Source of the DNA: Paraburkholderia sp. DHOC27
GTDB taxonomy: Bacteria > Pseudomonadota > Gammaproteobacteria > Burkholderiales > Burkholderiaceae
Direction: 5' to 3'
Length of the DNA: 64,000 bases
Assembly: GCF_003429005.1 (NCBI RefSeq)
Contig: NZ_QVQV01000006.1
Coordinates: 248,001-312,000 of the forward strand
In this document: in pieces, positions 27,257 through 38,412 of the stretch
Position numbering within the stretch: position 1 is the first letter of the stretch
How the letters are laid out: every line of letters begins with the position of its first letter
Notes under the pieces: generated by a model
The model's database searches: none
The model's input: only the letters and a program-made list of their open reading frames with translations
What the model was told of the DNA's origin: nothing
Position numbers and translations under genes: made by a program

Positions 27257-27511
27257 ATGGACACGACGCTTCAGCACTACACCGATCTGCCGATCGGAGA
27301 ACGGGCAGCGTTCGAACTGGTGTGCGCGCGGCATGGCTTTGCGCCGGCGCACTTTGAAATCACGGGATCGCCGGATCCGGACGACCTCGCGCATCACCGC
27401 CGGCTCGTCACCGTGCGGCGCGGCGGCTGGGCCCAGTCGTATCGCGCCGACGAGGCGGGCTATTGGGTAAGGCAGTTCGAAACGGACCTGACTTGCCGCT
27501 TCTTCAAGTAG
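27257..27511 (+). CDS. Small hypothetical protein (84 residues)
   Basis: A soluble protein without a signal peptide, with a repeated ARHGFAPAHFEITGSPDPDD part and a Trp-rich end (RRGGWAQSYRADEAGYW). GGAG eight bases before the ATG supports the start; a GTG nine bases earlier is in frame but directly abuts that sequence. I do not recognise a domain. It stands alone between the BON terminator and the convergent TauE gene. Confidence 0.55.
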   Translation: MDTTLQHYTDLPIGERAAFELVCARHGFAPAHFEITGSPDPDDLAHHRRLVTVRRGGWAQSYRADEAGYWVRQFETDLTCRFFK

Positions 27512-27631
27512 CAAGGTGCGGGAGCGGCGATGGGGAGCGCCTTGGGTAGCCGGCCTCATGCCGGGCTGGCGCGCGTAACGCTGTCCGGGCACGTGCCGCC
27601 ACTCAGCGAGCCTGTCGGATTGCCTTGCGCC

Positions 27632-28420
27632 TTAAGACATCACCAGTTTCACGCCGACCAGCGTCAGCGTAGCGGCCAGCACGTTGCGTAACAGCGCATC
27701 CGGTGCTTTGGCAGACAGAAAACTGCCGAGCACGATACCTGGCAACGATCCCACCAGCAGCGACAGCAGCATCGTCCAGTCAATCGACCCCAGCAGCCAA
27801 TGGCCCGCGCCCGCCAGCAAGGTGAGCGGCACGGCGTGCGCGATGTCGGAACCGACGATGCGCGTGGTGGGCAGTCGCGGGTACAGCAGGAGCAGCACGG
27901 TCACGCCAATCGCGCCCGCGCCCACCGAGGTCAGCGACACCAGCACGCCGAGTATGGCGCCGGTGAGCACGGTCAGACCCAGCGTGCGACCCTGGGTGAG
28001 TGCGCTTTCGCGACCGGCGCCGAGCTTCGCGAGTTGCGGCCGGAACACCAGCGCGATGGAGGTGATCAGCAACGCCACGCCGAGCACGATCTGGATCAGA
28101 CGGCTCGCGCCCGGGGAATCCATGCCATAGCGGTGCAGCAGGATCAGCGTAACGGTGGCGGCGGGTACGCTGCCGGCGGCGAGGCGCGTGGTCACCTGCC
28201 AGTCCACCGAACCCTTCATGCCGTGTACCAGCGTGCCGGCCGCCTTGGTGGCGGCCGCGTACAGCAGGTCGGTGCCGACCGCCGTCGCGGGATGGACGTT
28301 GAAGAGGAGCACGAGGATCGGCGTCATCAGTGAGCCGCCGCCGACACCCGTCAGTCCGACGAGAAAGCCGACGAACAGGCCGGACACGGAATACAGAAGT
28401 TCGATATGGGGAAGTGCCAT
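27632..28420 (-). CDS. TauE/SafE family membrane protein (sulfite/organosulfonate exporter type)
   Basis: A 262-residue integral membrane protein with about eight hydrophobic segments. The motif FVGFLVGLTGVGGGSLMTPIL in helix 1 and the second-half copy VSLTSVGAGAIGV are the two repeats of the TauE fold, which arose by internal duplication. The family moves sulfite or small sulfonates out of the cell. The first half also contains the frequently seen TAVGTDLLYAAATKAAGTLVH block. No sulfur-oxidation genes flank it, so substrate is unknown. The start has only a weak Shine-Dalgarno. Confidence 0.88.
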   Translation of the reverse strand: MALPHIELLYSVSGLFVGFLVGLTGVGGGSLMTPILVLLFNVHPATAVGTDLLYAAATKAAGTLVHGMKGSVDWQVTTRLAAGSVPAATVTLILLHRYGMDSPGASRLIQIVLGVALLITSIALVFRPQLAKLGAGRESALTQGRTLGLTVLTGAILGVLVSLTSVGAGAIGVTVLLLLYPRLPTTRIVGSDIAHAVPLTLLAGAGHWLLGSIDWTMLLSLLVGSLPGIVLGSFLSAKAPDALLRNVLAATLTLVGVKLVMS

Positions 28421-28757
28421 TGAGCGGACCGCTGCCGGTCATAGGGGGTTGCGAACCGCTGTCTCCGAGTCGCCGCAGGTCACGTCGAGCGGGCGGACGT
28501 GGCTGGTGGCGGGATCGGGCGCGGCAGAGGCGCTATTGTCGCAAACTGCGGCACTTGCGTGTTTTGCGCGTGCTCTGCCTCGCGCGCAGCCGCCTGGACG
28601 GGCCTGTTTCAATAGCTGAGTGGTCAGGGAACGCGCGGTGTCGACATGGCCGCGCATGCCGATAAAAGACAGCGGGCAGGGGACCCAGAGTCCGCTGCCC
28701 GCTGCTCGCAAAACCAGGAAAATGCCGGCGCAATATCGTCGCCGGACACCTGGTCTT
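28421..28757. other. Intergenic region with no recognised gene
   Basis: A gap of 337 bases between two leftward genes. It contains the probable terminator of the small gene on the right (28671-28703) and otherwise no supported feature. Open frames across it are high-GC shadows. Confidence 0.35.
28665..28703 (-). terminator. Probable terminator for the small basic-protein gene (minus strand)
   Basis: A nine-base perfect stem, AGCGGGCAG (28671-28679) and CTGCCCGCT (28695-28703). Read on the minus strand it is followed by GTCTTTTAT, a short U-tract. It lies about 55 bases downstream of the 46-residue gene that ends at 28758. Confidence 0.6.
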
Positions 28758-28898
28758 TTAGTGTTTTTTCGGCGTGGATGATGACGACGGCGCTACCCGG
28801 ATGGGCGGCGAACCGGAAGGCAAGGCGGCGGGAGTCGGCTTTTTCGCCTGCTTCGGCTTCTTTACTTCGCGATTGCTGCGCATTTGACCTTTTGCCAT
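28758..28898 (-). CDS. Small basic protein (46 residues), MAKGQ family
   Basis: A short, strongly basic protein beginning MAKGQMRSNREVKKPKQAKK, then a Pro/Ser-rich tail ending TPKKH. Short proteins with this same beginning (MAKGQxRSNxEVKKPK) are widespread in Burkholderiaceae and other proteobacteria and have no known function. The basic N-terminal half suggests a nucleic acid or ribosome partner. GGAG seven bases before the ATG at 28898 supports the start; the frame also extends upstream without similarity. It was too short to be caught by simple length filters. Confidence 0.8.
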   Translation of the reverse strand: MAKGQMRSNREVKKPKQAKKPTPAALPSGSPPIRVAPSSSSTPKKH

Positions 28899-29232
28899 GA
28901 TTGGGCTCCCCATTTTGCATGTGCGCCCGTCCGGATGTCCGGGCATCGCCGCAGTGTGCGCCGTTTCGCCGATGCTGTCGCGCAACATTTCGTGGCTGAA
29001 GGGACGCTGATGCGATTAATTGCGTCGCGCCGTCAATATGATTAATCCGCCAACTGGCCGAAATGGCCGATTGATCTTTATTCGCAAGCAGATCATATTG
29101 CGTTTAGCCCAGATATTGATTTAACGGGCGCATTCCTATTAGAAAAACGATTATTGATAACGCCAGTCGTGCCAGACATCATCGGTGGCGCGTGTGTTTC
29201 ACGCCGCAAATGGGTCTGTTCTCGCAACGTGA
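28899..29232. promoter_or_regulatory. AT-rich divergent intergenic region
   Basis: A 334-base gap between a leftward small gene and the rightward zinc-ribbon gene. Positions 29000-29165 are AT-rich for this genome and probably hold both promoters. No gene or clear operator was found. Confidence 0.35.
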
Positions 29233-31431
29233 ATGGCGGATAGACCAATGATTAACGATTTCACTTCCGGTCAGGCTGATTCGTCACAATGCCGTCATTG
29301 TGGCGTGGCGCTGGCTGCGCGATTGCTGTCCTGTCCCGCGTGCGGCGCGGAGCAATCTGAAACGCGCGAAACGCACGGATGGTTTCCGCCAATGGCCGTG
29401 TCTGCGAACGCGAGGCTCCCGGCGCCGCGCTCGTCGCGGCCGTCGGCGCTCGCTGCGCCAGCGGCGTGGAATACCGCCGCGGGCGCCGTCGACGACGAGT
29501 TTTATTCCCGATACGACCCGTGGGTCGAGCCGAAACGCTCCGGCAAGCTTTGGTTCGTGCTGGCCGGCCTGCTTCTGTTGATCGCGGCCGCTACCAGCGT
29601 GTTCGTGTTGTTCCGACAGGATGGCGGCCGTGCCGTTTCCAAGGCGACGTATGGCGCGGTGACGACGCAGCAGGCGGGACAGCCGGCGCGGCCGTCGGCG
29701 GCGATGGCGTCCAGGAATCCGCTCCCCGCCGATGCCGGCAAGCCGGTCGAGGCGATGCCGCCTGTCACGAGGATGGCCAGCGCCCCGAAGCTGGCCGATC
29801 ACACGCAGACCGAAACGAAACAGGCGACACCGTTGCCGACGCCTAAACTCGCCATGAGCGGGGCGGACAGTCAGGGCCCGGCGGCGCAAGCTCATGCGGA
29901 TACGCGGCCGGGTGCGCTGGCCTCTGCTGCGCCGAACGCGGCAATGGCCGGCAACCCCGCCGATCACCCCGCAGAAAACCGGACCGCTACTGCCAAACCG
30001 CAGGTGACCGTGCAGGCGAATGCAGCGAATGGGGCGACTGGTTCCAATACGACCGGTGCAGCAAGCAAGCCGTCGTCGGTATCCGGTACACCTAATCCGC
30101 CGACCGGACTGATTGCCGCTAATCCGTTGAGCAGCGCGAACAAGGCGGCTGGGTCCACGCAAGCAAACCCGGCGGGCGGATCTGTCGCGTCGAATACGTC
30201 GAGCGCAACCGGCAAGGCTGCGGATACGAAGCCGAGCGTCCCGAACGCACTCGTGGCGTCCAATCAACCCGCCGTGCCCCACGCAAATACGACCGCGAAT
30301 ACGGCCGCGAGCCCGTCCAGCGTCCCGGCGAATGCGCTGGCTTCGAAGCAATCCGGGATGCCGACCGGGACTATTGCCTCGAACCCGGCCAACGCCGTGG
30401 TCAAGGCACCCGCGAGCAATCAGGCGGGTGCGCTGATCGCCTCCAGTCAAGCCAGCGCCACGGCCAGGACAGCGGCGTCGAGCCAACCGGGTGCGGTGGC
30501 GTCCACTCAAACTAACGCTGCCGCGAAGGCGTTGACTGCTAATCAGTCAGGTACATCCGGCGGTTTGGCCGCGTCGACTCAAACAACCAACGCGGCGAGG
30601 ACGGTGACTTCGGCGCAACCGGCTACCTCCGCGAAGTCCGCCGTATCGGGCCAACCGGGTGCATTGGTCGCTTCCAGTCAGTCGAACAATTTGGGCAAGG
30701 CCGCGAGTTCTGATAAGCCGGTTGCATCGACCGCGCTCACGGCGTCTGGGCAAACGAGCGCCGCTGCCAAAGCACCCATGACTACCCCGCCAGGCACCGC
30801 GAGCGCGCTGGTCGCTTCCACGTCCAATCAGGCGAACGTGACCACCACGCCATCAGGCAAACCACTGAGCGCTGCACAGAGCAGTGCGGCTACTGTGGCA
30901 GATTCGAAACAAAGGGCGACACCACCGCAGGCCGCATCAAAAGCAAAAGACACAGTGCCTGCTGCGACCACCCGCATGGCGTCCACGACGCCACCGCCAG
31001 CGACCGCGAAGCATGACAGCAAGGCCGATGCGAAACCTGTCTCCGAACAGGCCGCTCGTGAGGCGTCCAGGAATCTGCAGACGGCCCATGCGATGCTCGC
31101 CCGTGACGACATCTCCAACGCGCGCTCGCATCTGACCACGGCGCTTGCCGCGCAACCGAAGAATCGCGACGCGCAGGACATGGACGCGACATTGACCACG
31201 CGCGAGCAGCAACGCGACGCGATCCTGCAGGCCGCGCGCAATTGCGAAAGCACGGGCCGCTGGATTTGCGCATGGCACAACGCGGGCAGTGCGATGGTGA
31301 TCGATTCAGGCAGCGCGGACGCGAAGCGCATCCTGTCGCATGCGATGCAGGAGGCGCAGGCCGCCAGGACACCAGCGGCACCGTCGGCGCTCGATCTCGA
31401 GCCGCCGCACGCCGTCCCGGATCACCACTGA
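29233..31431 (+). CDS. Zinc-ribbon membrane protein with a long low-complexity repeat region
   Basis: A 732-residue protein of unusual layout. Cys20, Cys23, Cys34 and Cys37 form an N-terminal zinc ribbon (CRHCG and CPACG). One membrane helix follows at about 105-127, so the N-terminus is cytoplasmic. Residues about 145-590 are a low-complexity region of Ala, Ser, Thr, Gln, Asn and Pro built from a degenerate unit of roughly 20-24 residues of the form QPGALVASSQ followed by AKAA-like residues. The last 140 residues are helical and resemble tetratricopeptide-type repeats (NLQTAHAMLARDDISNARSHL). No such protein is known to me. Start at 29233 or 29248 is undecided. Confidence 0.75.
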   Translation: MADRPMINDFTSGQADSSQCRHCGVALAARLLSCPACGAEQSETRETHGWFPPMAVSANARLPAPRSSRPSALAAPAAWNTAAGAVDDEFYSRYDPWVEPKRSGKLWFVLAGLLLLIAAATSVFVLFRQDGGRAVSKATYGAVTTQQAGQPARPSAAMASRNPLPADAGKPVEAMPPVTRMASAPKLADHTQTETKQATPLPTPKLAMSGADSQGPAAQAHADTRPGALASAAPNAAMAGNPADHPAENRTATAKPQVTVQANAANGATGSNTTGAASKPSSVSGTPNPPTGLIAANPLSSANKAAGSTQANPAGGSVASNTSSATGKAADTKPSVPNALVASNQPAVPHANTTANTAASPSSVPANALASKQSGMPTGTIASNPANAVVKAPASNQAGALIASSQASATARTAASSQPGAVASTQTNAAAKALTANQSGTSGGLAASTQTTNAARTVTSAQPATSAKSAVSGQPGALVASSQSNNLGKAASSDKPVASTALTASGQTSAAAKAPMTTPPGTASALVASTSNQANVTTTPSGKPLSAAQSSAATVADSKQRATPPQAASKAKDTVPAATTRMASTTPPPATAKHDSKADAKPVSEQAAREASRNLQTAHAMLARDDISNARSHLTTALAAQPKNRDAQDMDATLTTREQQRDAILQAARNCESTGRWICAWHNAGSAMVIDSGSADAKRILSHAMQEAQAARTPAAPSALDLEPPHAVPDHH

Positions 31432-31461
31432 ACGAGGAACGAGGGTGCGCGCCAGCGCGCG

Positions 31462-31644
31462 CTATGGAGCGACGTGGCCGTTTTCGTCGGCCTCGTCGTC
31501 GGGCTTCTTTTCGGGCAAAGGCTGGTTCAGGCCGGGTTCGACCGGGGTGGGGATGGCGTCGCCAATCGGCTTGGAAATGTCGGTGGGCGGGCCGTCCGCG
31601 GGCTTGTCCGATGGCTCGTGCGGGTCAGCAGAGGGGCTCGTCAC
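31462..31644 (-). CDS. Small acidic proline-rich protein (60 residues)
   Basis: The frame begins at a GTG at 31644, and AGGAG seven bases upstream on the minus strand supports it. The protein is rich in Pro, Asp and Glu, opening with SPSADPHEPSDKPADGPP, and is probably disordered. It ends 30 bases after the convergent zinc-ribbon gene. Function is unknown. Confidence that it is real rests on the ribosome-binding site and its non-random composition. Confidence 0.6.
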   Translation of the reverse strand: MTSPSADPHEPSDKPADGPPTDISKPIGDAIPTPVEPGLNQPLPEKKPDDEADENGHVAP

Positions 31645-31826
31645 GATGATCTCCTGTCAGGCATGAAGGTACTGATCTTCAGCAGCAATGCCTGTACCCG
31701 CAACGCGCAGATCCCCAGCGAGCGGGGCCCCTCCGCGCCCCGTAAGTCCCGCCTCGTAAGGTCCACCCCGCCTCCGCCCGCCAGGCCGCAGCTCGAAGCG
31801 CGCCCGGGTTCCGCTCGAAGCCTCGC

Positions 31827-32321
31827 TTAGCGCGACGCCTGCAATTCCCCCCAGCTCACCAGCACCTTCTGGATGTTGAGCGCGTACGCATCACGCTCGC
31901 GTGGCGATTCCGAGTGATACGCACCGATGGCGCGCCACGTGTTGCCGTACTTCACCATCTTCTGCTTGAGCAACCAGGCCGCGACGTAGACGTTCACGCA
32001 CGGATCGGTGAGGGCGCGGTGCGGCACGCCCTGACGCGCGAGATCGTTGAAGTGGATCGAATTGATCTGCAACTGGCCGACGTCGATCGAGCCGTTGGCG
32101 TTGCGGTTGATGGCGGCCGGGTCGTCCTTCGATTCAATCCACGCCACGGCGCGCAGCACCGAAGGATTCACGCCCTGATAGGCGGCGGCCTGGTTGAAGC
32201 AGTCCTCCGCGTGCAACGCGCCGCAGAACAGGGTGAGTGCGAGTGCCGCAAGCGCTGGCGCGTTGAAAACGCCAAAACGGCGGGGCGCGCCTGCCGCTGA
32301 GAACAGATGTCGGGTCGTCAC
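31827..32321 (-). CDS. Lytic transglycosylase, SLT domain (VirB1/IagB-like)
   Basis: A secreted murein-cutting enzyme of 164 residues. Residues 1-38 form a signal peptide ending near LHA. The SLT domain follows, with the catalytic Glu63 in AVAWIESKDDPAA, then the ligand-binding VGQLQINS (about 82-89) and the DPCVNVYVAAWLL and YHSES motifs. Small single-domain forms like this are typical of secretion or pilus systems, where they open peptidoglycan. The start is a GTG with GGAG nine bases upstream. It is the last gene of a three-gene leftward cluster with a lipoprotein and a small secreted protein. Confidence 0.9.
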   Translation of the reverse strand: MTTRHLFSAAGAPRRFGVFNAPALAALALTLFCGALHAEDCFNQAAAYQGVNPSVLRAVAWIESKDDPAAINRNANGSIDVGQLQINSIHFNDLARQGVPHRALTDPCVNVYVAAWLLKQKMVKYGNTWRAIGAYHSESPRERDAYALNIQKVLVSWGELQASR

Positions 32322-32384
32322 GGGTCAAGTCTCCGCGTAAGTGCGATACGGGATGGATCGCGGTCTTGCGTTGATCAACGGGGC

Positions 32385-32777
32385 TTATCGGGTTGAGGCA
32401 GGGTCGAGGGCGAGATCGAGTTGCTTTTCGATGCCGCCGAGGTAAGCGCGCGACGCATCGGATACGACGAGTCTTGCCGGGGGCGCGGCGAGCCGGTGCT
32501 CGGGCGCACGTACTTTCTTTTTGCGTGCCGTGGGACGCGGGGCGGTGTCCAGGTCGTCGTCCGAAGGCGGCGGGATCATTGCGAGCGTCGGCAGCGGCGG
32601 GTAGACCTTGTCGGGTGCCGGAGCGACCGAGGCAAGCGTGACCGTCGGCGTAGCGCCGGACGTTTGCGTCACAGCCTGACCTGCCGATGTCTGAGCGGCC
32701 GCCTGAGCCGCCGGCTGCCCCGCGAACGAGGACGTCGCGAGCAGCAGGCCGGTGGCGAGAACGATGAAGCGATACAT
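32385..32777 (-). CDS. Small secreted or periplasmic hypothetical protein (130 residues)
   Basis: The N-terminus (MYRFIVLATGLLLATSSFA) is a signal peptide. The mature part is low in complexity (Ala, Gln, Thr), then Pro-rich, then a basic RPTARKKKVRAPEH region and a short helical end, DASRAYLGGIEKQLDLAL. No domain is recognised. GGAG eight bases before the ATG confirms the start. It is 14 bases downstream of the lipoprotein gene and 63 bases upstream of the transglycosylase, hence probably co-transcribed with both. Confidence 0.7.
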   Translation of the reverse strand: MYRFIVLATGLLLATSSFAGQPAAQAAAQTSAGQAVTQTSGATPTVTLASVAPAPDKVYPPLPTLAMIPPPSDDDLDTAPRPTARKKKVRAPEHRLAAPPARLVVSDASRAYLGGIEKQLDLALDPASTR

Positions 32778-32790
32778 ACACGCGGCTCCG

Positions 32791-33159
32791 TTATGGCGTT
32801 GGCCGGATCGACACGCTGTACGACTGGTTGGCGCCGGCCGTCAGGTTGTCGAGACTCAGCTTCACCGTGTGCTGGGCGGGGACCCCACGCCAGATGGCCT
32901 GATTCAGATACGTGAAGTCCTGCCCCATCGCGGTGACGAGAATCGTCGTGGGCTGCTTCTGGGCCGCCGCGAGCGCGCCGGCCTTGGCCAGTACCGCCGT
33001 CAATTGGGGATCGCGGGCGCCGAGCGCATCCGGCGGGATCGTGAACGACAGAATGTCGGTCTTGACGGGCGGCTTCTCGGGTTGAGTGGCCGCGACCGGC
33101 GGCAGTTGTGCGCAGCCGGTCAGCATGAGCAGCGCCACCCACCATCCGTGCTGTTTCAT
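32791..33159 (-). CDS. Outer-membrane lipoprotein, unknown function (122 residues)
   Basis: A lipoprotein signal peptide is visible, MKQHGWWVALLMLTGC with LTGC as lipobox and Cys16 as the lipidated residue. The mature protein has a proline-rich N-terminal linker and a beta-strand-like core ending in YSVSIRPTP. I do not recognise a family. The start at 33159 has GAGAGG six bases upstream; an ATG at 33177 would give an unusual hydrophilic leader. It is the first gene of the leftward three-gene cluster that ends with a lytic transglycosylase. Confidence 0.75.
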   Translation of the reverse strand: MKQHGWWVALLMLTGCAQLPPVAATQPEKPPVKTDILSFTIPPDALGARDPQLTAVLAKAGALAAAQKQPTTILVTAMGQDFTYLNQAIWRGVPAQHTVKLSLDNLTAGANQSYSVSIRPTP

Positions 33160-33569
33160 GAGACGCCTCTCCCTCAAGTGTCGTTGACCCTATGAACGCG
33201 TTTTCGGCAGGTCGGGCGGCAACTTGATAGGCAACTCGCAAACGTTTGGCAAAAAAGAAAACGTCTCTCAGGATCGCGCTTTCCGTGCGCATCCCTGGCG
33301 AGACAGAGGGTGTGCACGAGACGAAGTTGCTCGCCTGATTGCCCGTTGTAAGCCTCGCGGATGCGCTGTTCCACAGCGGGAAAACACCAGGCCGGGACCG
33401 CGCAAGAAGCGCTGTGTAAAGCGCGTTTGCGCGGCCTTGAAACGCGGCGGGGACGCGCCCAGTTACTGGTATCAGCAAGGAGGCGCCGCCTCGAACGGCG
33501 CCTCTAGCGCTGTTCTGCAAGCGGGGACACATGGGGAATAGAATGTGGTCCCGCGTTAAGGAAACCACC
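33160..33569. promoter_or_regulatory. Divergent region upstream of dcp, with a hairpin
   Basis: A gap of 410 bases between the leftward lipoprotein operon and dcp. A nine-base perfect inverted repeat, GAGGCGCCG (33480-33488) and CGGCGCCTC (33496-33504), lies 66 bases before the dcp ATG and would form a leader hairpin. No gene is supported in the gap. Confidence 0.4.
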
Positions 33570-35615
33570 ATGTCCCTCTCGCAAGAAACCAATCCTCTAT
33601 TCGAGGACTGGCAGACCCCCTACGGCTTACCGCCGTTTGACCGGATCCTGCCCGAGCATTTCCCGCCCGCCTTCGACGCCGCCATGCGTGAGCACACCCG
33701 TGAGATCGAAGCGATCGCCACGGCCGCCGAAGCCCCGACCTTTGACAATTCCGCCGCCGCCTTCGACGCCAGCGGTCGTAGCCTGCGCCGTCTCGACCAT
33801 CTGTTTTCCAACCTTGTACTGAGCGAAACCTCGCCCGCGTTGCAGGCGATCGAGCGAGACCTGTCGCCGCGACTGGCTGCGCACGACAACGCGATCTACC
33901 AGAACGAAGCCTTGTTCGCCCGTCTGCATGCGCTCTACGAAAAACGCGCGAGCCTCGGCCTGAGCACCGAACAGACGCGTCTGCTCGAACGTCTGCAACT
34001 GGATTTCGAGCGGGCCGGCGCCACGCTCGCTAAAGCCGAGAAGGCGCGCTTCGCTGCCATCGTCGAGGAACTGGCCACGCTGTCCACGCAGTTTGGCCAG
34101 AACGTGCTCGCCGACGAAGCGAGCTTCTCGCTGACATTATCCACACCGGACGACCTGGCGGGCCTGCCGGCGTTCGTCCGTGCCGCTGCGCTGGAAGCAG
34201 GGCGTCAACGCGGCTTGCCGGAAGGCACGCACGTCATCACGCTGTCGCCTTCGCTGGCCGAGCCGTTTCTGACGTTCTCGGCGCGGCGCGAGTTGCGCGA
34301 GCAGGTATGGCACGCACGCCGCGAGCGCGGCGCCCATGCTGGCGAACACGATAACCGGCCAGTAGCAGAGCGCATCATCGCGTTACGCCAGGAACAGGCC
34401 GCCTTGCTGGGCTATGCGACCTACGCGGAATTCAAGCTGGCGGACCGTATGGCGCCGTCGGTGGCCGCCGTGGACGAATTGCTGCAGCGTGCATGGAAGC
34501 CCGCCATCGAAAAGGCCGGGCACGACCGCCAACGCCTGACGGCGCTCGCCACCGAGCTGGGCGAACCGACGCCGATCGCCGCGTGGGACTGGCGCTATCT
34601 GTCGGAGAAAGTGCGGCAGCAGAGCTTCGCCATCGACGACGCGCAGGTCAAACCGTACTTCTCGCTGGACGCGATGGTCGCGGCGATGTTCGACTGCGCG
34701 TCGCGTCTGTTCGGACTGCGCTTTACCGAGCGTCACGGCGTGCCGCTCTATCATCCGGACGCGCGGCTATGGGAAGTGGCGGACTCGGAAGGGCGCATGA
34801 TCGGCGTGTTCATCGGCGATAACTTCGCGCGTCAGACCAAACGCAGCGGCGCGTGGATGAGCATTCTGCGGTCGCAGTCAGGCATCGACGGTGGCACGCT
34901 GCCCATCGTGCTGAACAACAACAACTTCGCGAAGGGTGCGCCGACGCTGCTCGGCTTCGACGACATCCGTACGCTCTTTCACGAGTTTGGCCACGGGCTG
35001 CACGGCCTGCTCTCGAACGTGCGCTACGAGCGGTTGGCCGGGACCAACGTGCTCGCCGATTTCGTCGAACTGCCTTCGCAGTTGTTCGAGAACTGGGCGC
35101 AGGAGCGCGAGGTGCTGCTGCGTCACGCGAAGCATGTCGAAACGGGCGAGCCGATTCCGGCGGCGCTGCTCGATCGTCTGCACGAGGCAAGCCGTTTCAA
35201 TCAGGCCTTCACGACCTTGCAGTATGTGGGACCGGCGCTGATGGACATGGCGCTGCATGGGCGTGCGGTGGGTCAGCCTGTCGACCTTGCCCGCTTCGAG
35301 ACGGAGTACGCGGAAAAGCTTGGCATTCCTGAGGATATCGGCATGCGCCACTATCTGGCGCATTTCCAGCATCTGTTCAGCGGCGACTCGTACGCGGCGG
35401 GCTACTACGTCTACATGTGGGCCGAAGTGCTGGAGGCGGACGGCTACGCCGCGTTCAAGGAAGCCGGCAATCCGTTCCATCGCGACACGGCGGAGCGTCT
35501 GCTGAAGTGGATCTACAGCGTGGGCAATTCGATTGATCCGGTCACCGCGTTCAAGTCGTTTCGCGGACGTGGTCCGTCAGTCGAACCCATGCTGCAAAAA
35601 CGCGGCTTGCTGTAA
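33570..35615 (+). CDS. dcp: Peptidyl-dipeptidase Dcp (M3 zinc metallopeptidase)
   Basis: An M3-family oligopeptidase of 681 residues, the length of E. coli Dcp; it releases dipeptides from the C-termini of peptides. The zinc site is HEFGH: His471, Glu472 and His475, with Glu500 in FVELPSQ as third ligand 25 residues after HEFGH. The N-terminal LPPFDRILPEHFPPAFDAAMREHTREIEAIA resembles Dcp more than PrlC. The C-terminal SYAAGYYVYMWAEVLEADGY is the conserved substrate-binding region. The start at 33570 has AAGGA eight bases upstream; a frame begins 39 bases earlier without similarity. It stands alone, with no signal peptide. Confidence 0.93.
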   Translation: MSLSQETNPLFEDWQTPYGLPPFDRILPEHFPPAFDAAMREHTREIEAIATAAEAPTFDNSAAAFDASGRSLRRLDHLFSNLVLSETSPALQAIERDLSPRLAAHDNAIYQNEALFARLHALYEKRASLGLSTEQTRLLERLQLDFERAGATLAKAEKARFAAIVEELATLSTQFGQNVLADEASFSLTLSTPDDLAGLPAFVRAAALEAGRQRGLPEGTHVITLSPSLAEPFLTFSARRELREQVWHARRERGAHAGEHDNRPVAERIIALRQEQAALLGYATYAEFKLADRMAPSVAAVDELLQRAWKPAIEKAGHDRQRLTALATELGEPTPIAAWDWRYLSEKVRQQSFAIDDAQVKPYFSLDAMVAAMFDCASRLFGLRFTERHGVPLYHPDARLWEVADSEGRMIGVFIGDNFARQTKRSGAWMSILRSQSGIDGGTLPIVLNNNNFAKGAPTLLGFDDIRTLFHEFGHGLHGLLSNVRYERLAGTNVLADFVELPSQLFENWAQEREVLLRHAKHVETGEPIPAALLDRLHEASRFNQAFTTLQYVGPALMDMALHGRAVGQPVDLARFETEYAEKLGIPEDIGMRHYLAHFQHLFSGDSYAAGYYVYMWAEVLEADGYAAFKEAGNPFHRDTAERLLKWIYSVGNSIDPVTAFKSFRGRGPSVEPMLQKRGLL

Positions 35616-36116
35616 TTCAACGGGCTGTCGTTAGCCTCCAGTGGGCGATCCACGAGCCCACGGGTGCACCAGATTGCACCCGTGGGTAGAGTCGTCTGTG
35701 GTGCCTGGCTGGCTGCTTCGCTGCGCGCCTTTGCACGGACCAAAGTGCTTTCGTCAGTCAATTGCAAGCCGGCATGACGGAAATTGGCGTGGTCAAATGG
35801 AGGGAACGCCGAACGCTACCCACGCGAGCTCAGTCCAGCCTGATTCGTGGCGAATAGCCCACAAAACAGCGTTAAAGCGCTGGTTTTGGGCATCTGAAAC
35901 ATACCGCTGTGACCCGCCCAAGCCCGCTGGAGCCGCCCCTGGATGTCCATCTGGCGAAGCGAGTTATGGTAAACACGCCTATACTCACGGGCGCGCCATA
36001 AAAGTCGTTTCGTGGGTCGTGCCCCGCTGCGGGCCGGATTCGTTTTACGGTGCAACCTCCGCCGGCTCAGCGCTACCCACGCTCTGTCTATCTTTTCACC
36101 TAGCAACGCCTCAGAC
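35616..36116. other. Intergenic region with a perfect 12-bp hairpin
   Basis: A gap of 501 bases between dcp and icd. A perfect hairpin lies at 35657-35686: CCCACGGGTGCA and TGCACCCGTGGG with a six-base loop. It is 41 bases after the dcp stop, lacks a T-run, and may serve to end or protect the dcp transcript. The right half must contain the icd promoter. No gene was supported. Confidence 0.4.
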
Positions 36117-38345
<2,229 letters not shown>

Positions 38346-38412
38346 AAGTGCTTTGGCGCGAAAGCGCGAAGCTGGCGCGTGCATGCAGTGAGCACGTGCA
38401 AGCGCAGTAACC

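Noticed and set aside
28646..28900. 84-codon plus-strand frame opposite the small basic protein
   Set aside because: The minus-strand gene has a recognised N-terminus and a Shine-Dalgarno; the plus frame has neither.
29284..30510. Long minus-strand frame in the zinc-ribbon/repeat gene
   Set aside because: Arg-rich low-complexity translation that copies the repeat of the plus-strand gene.
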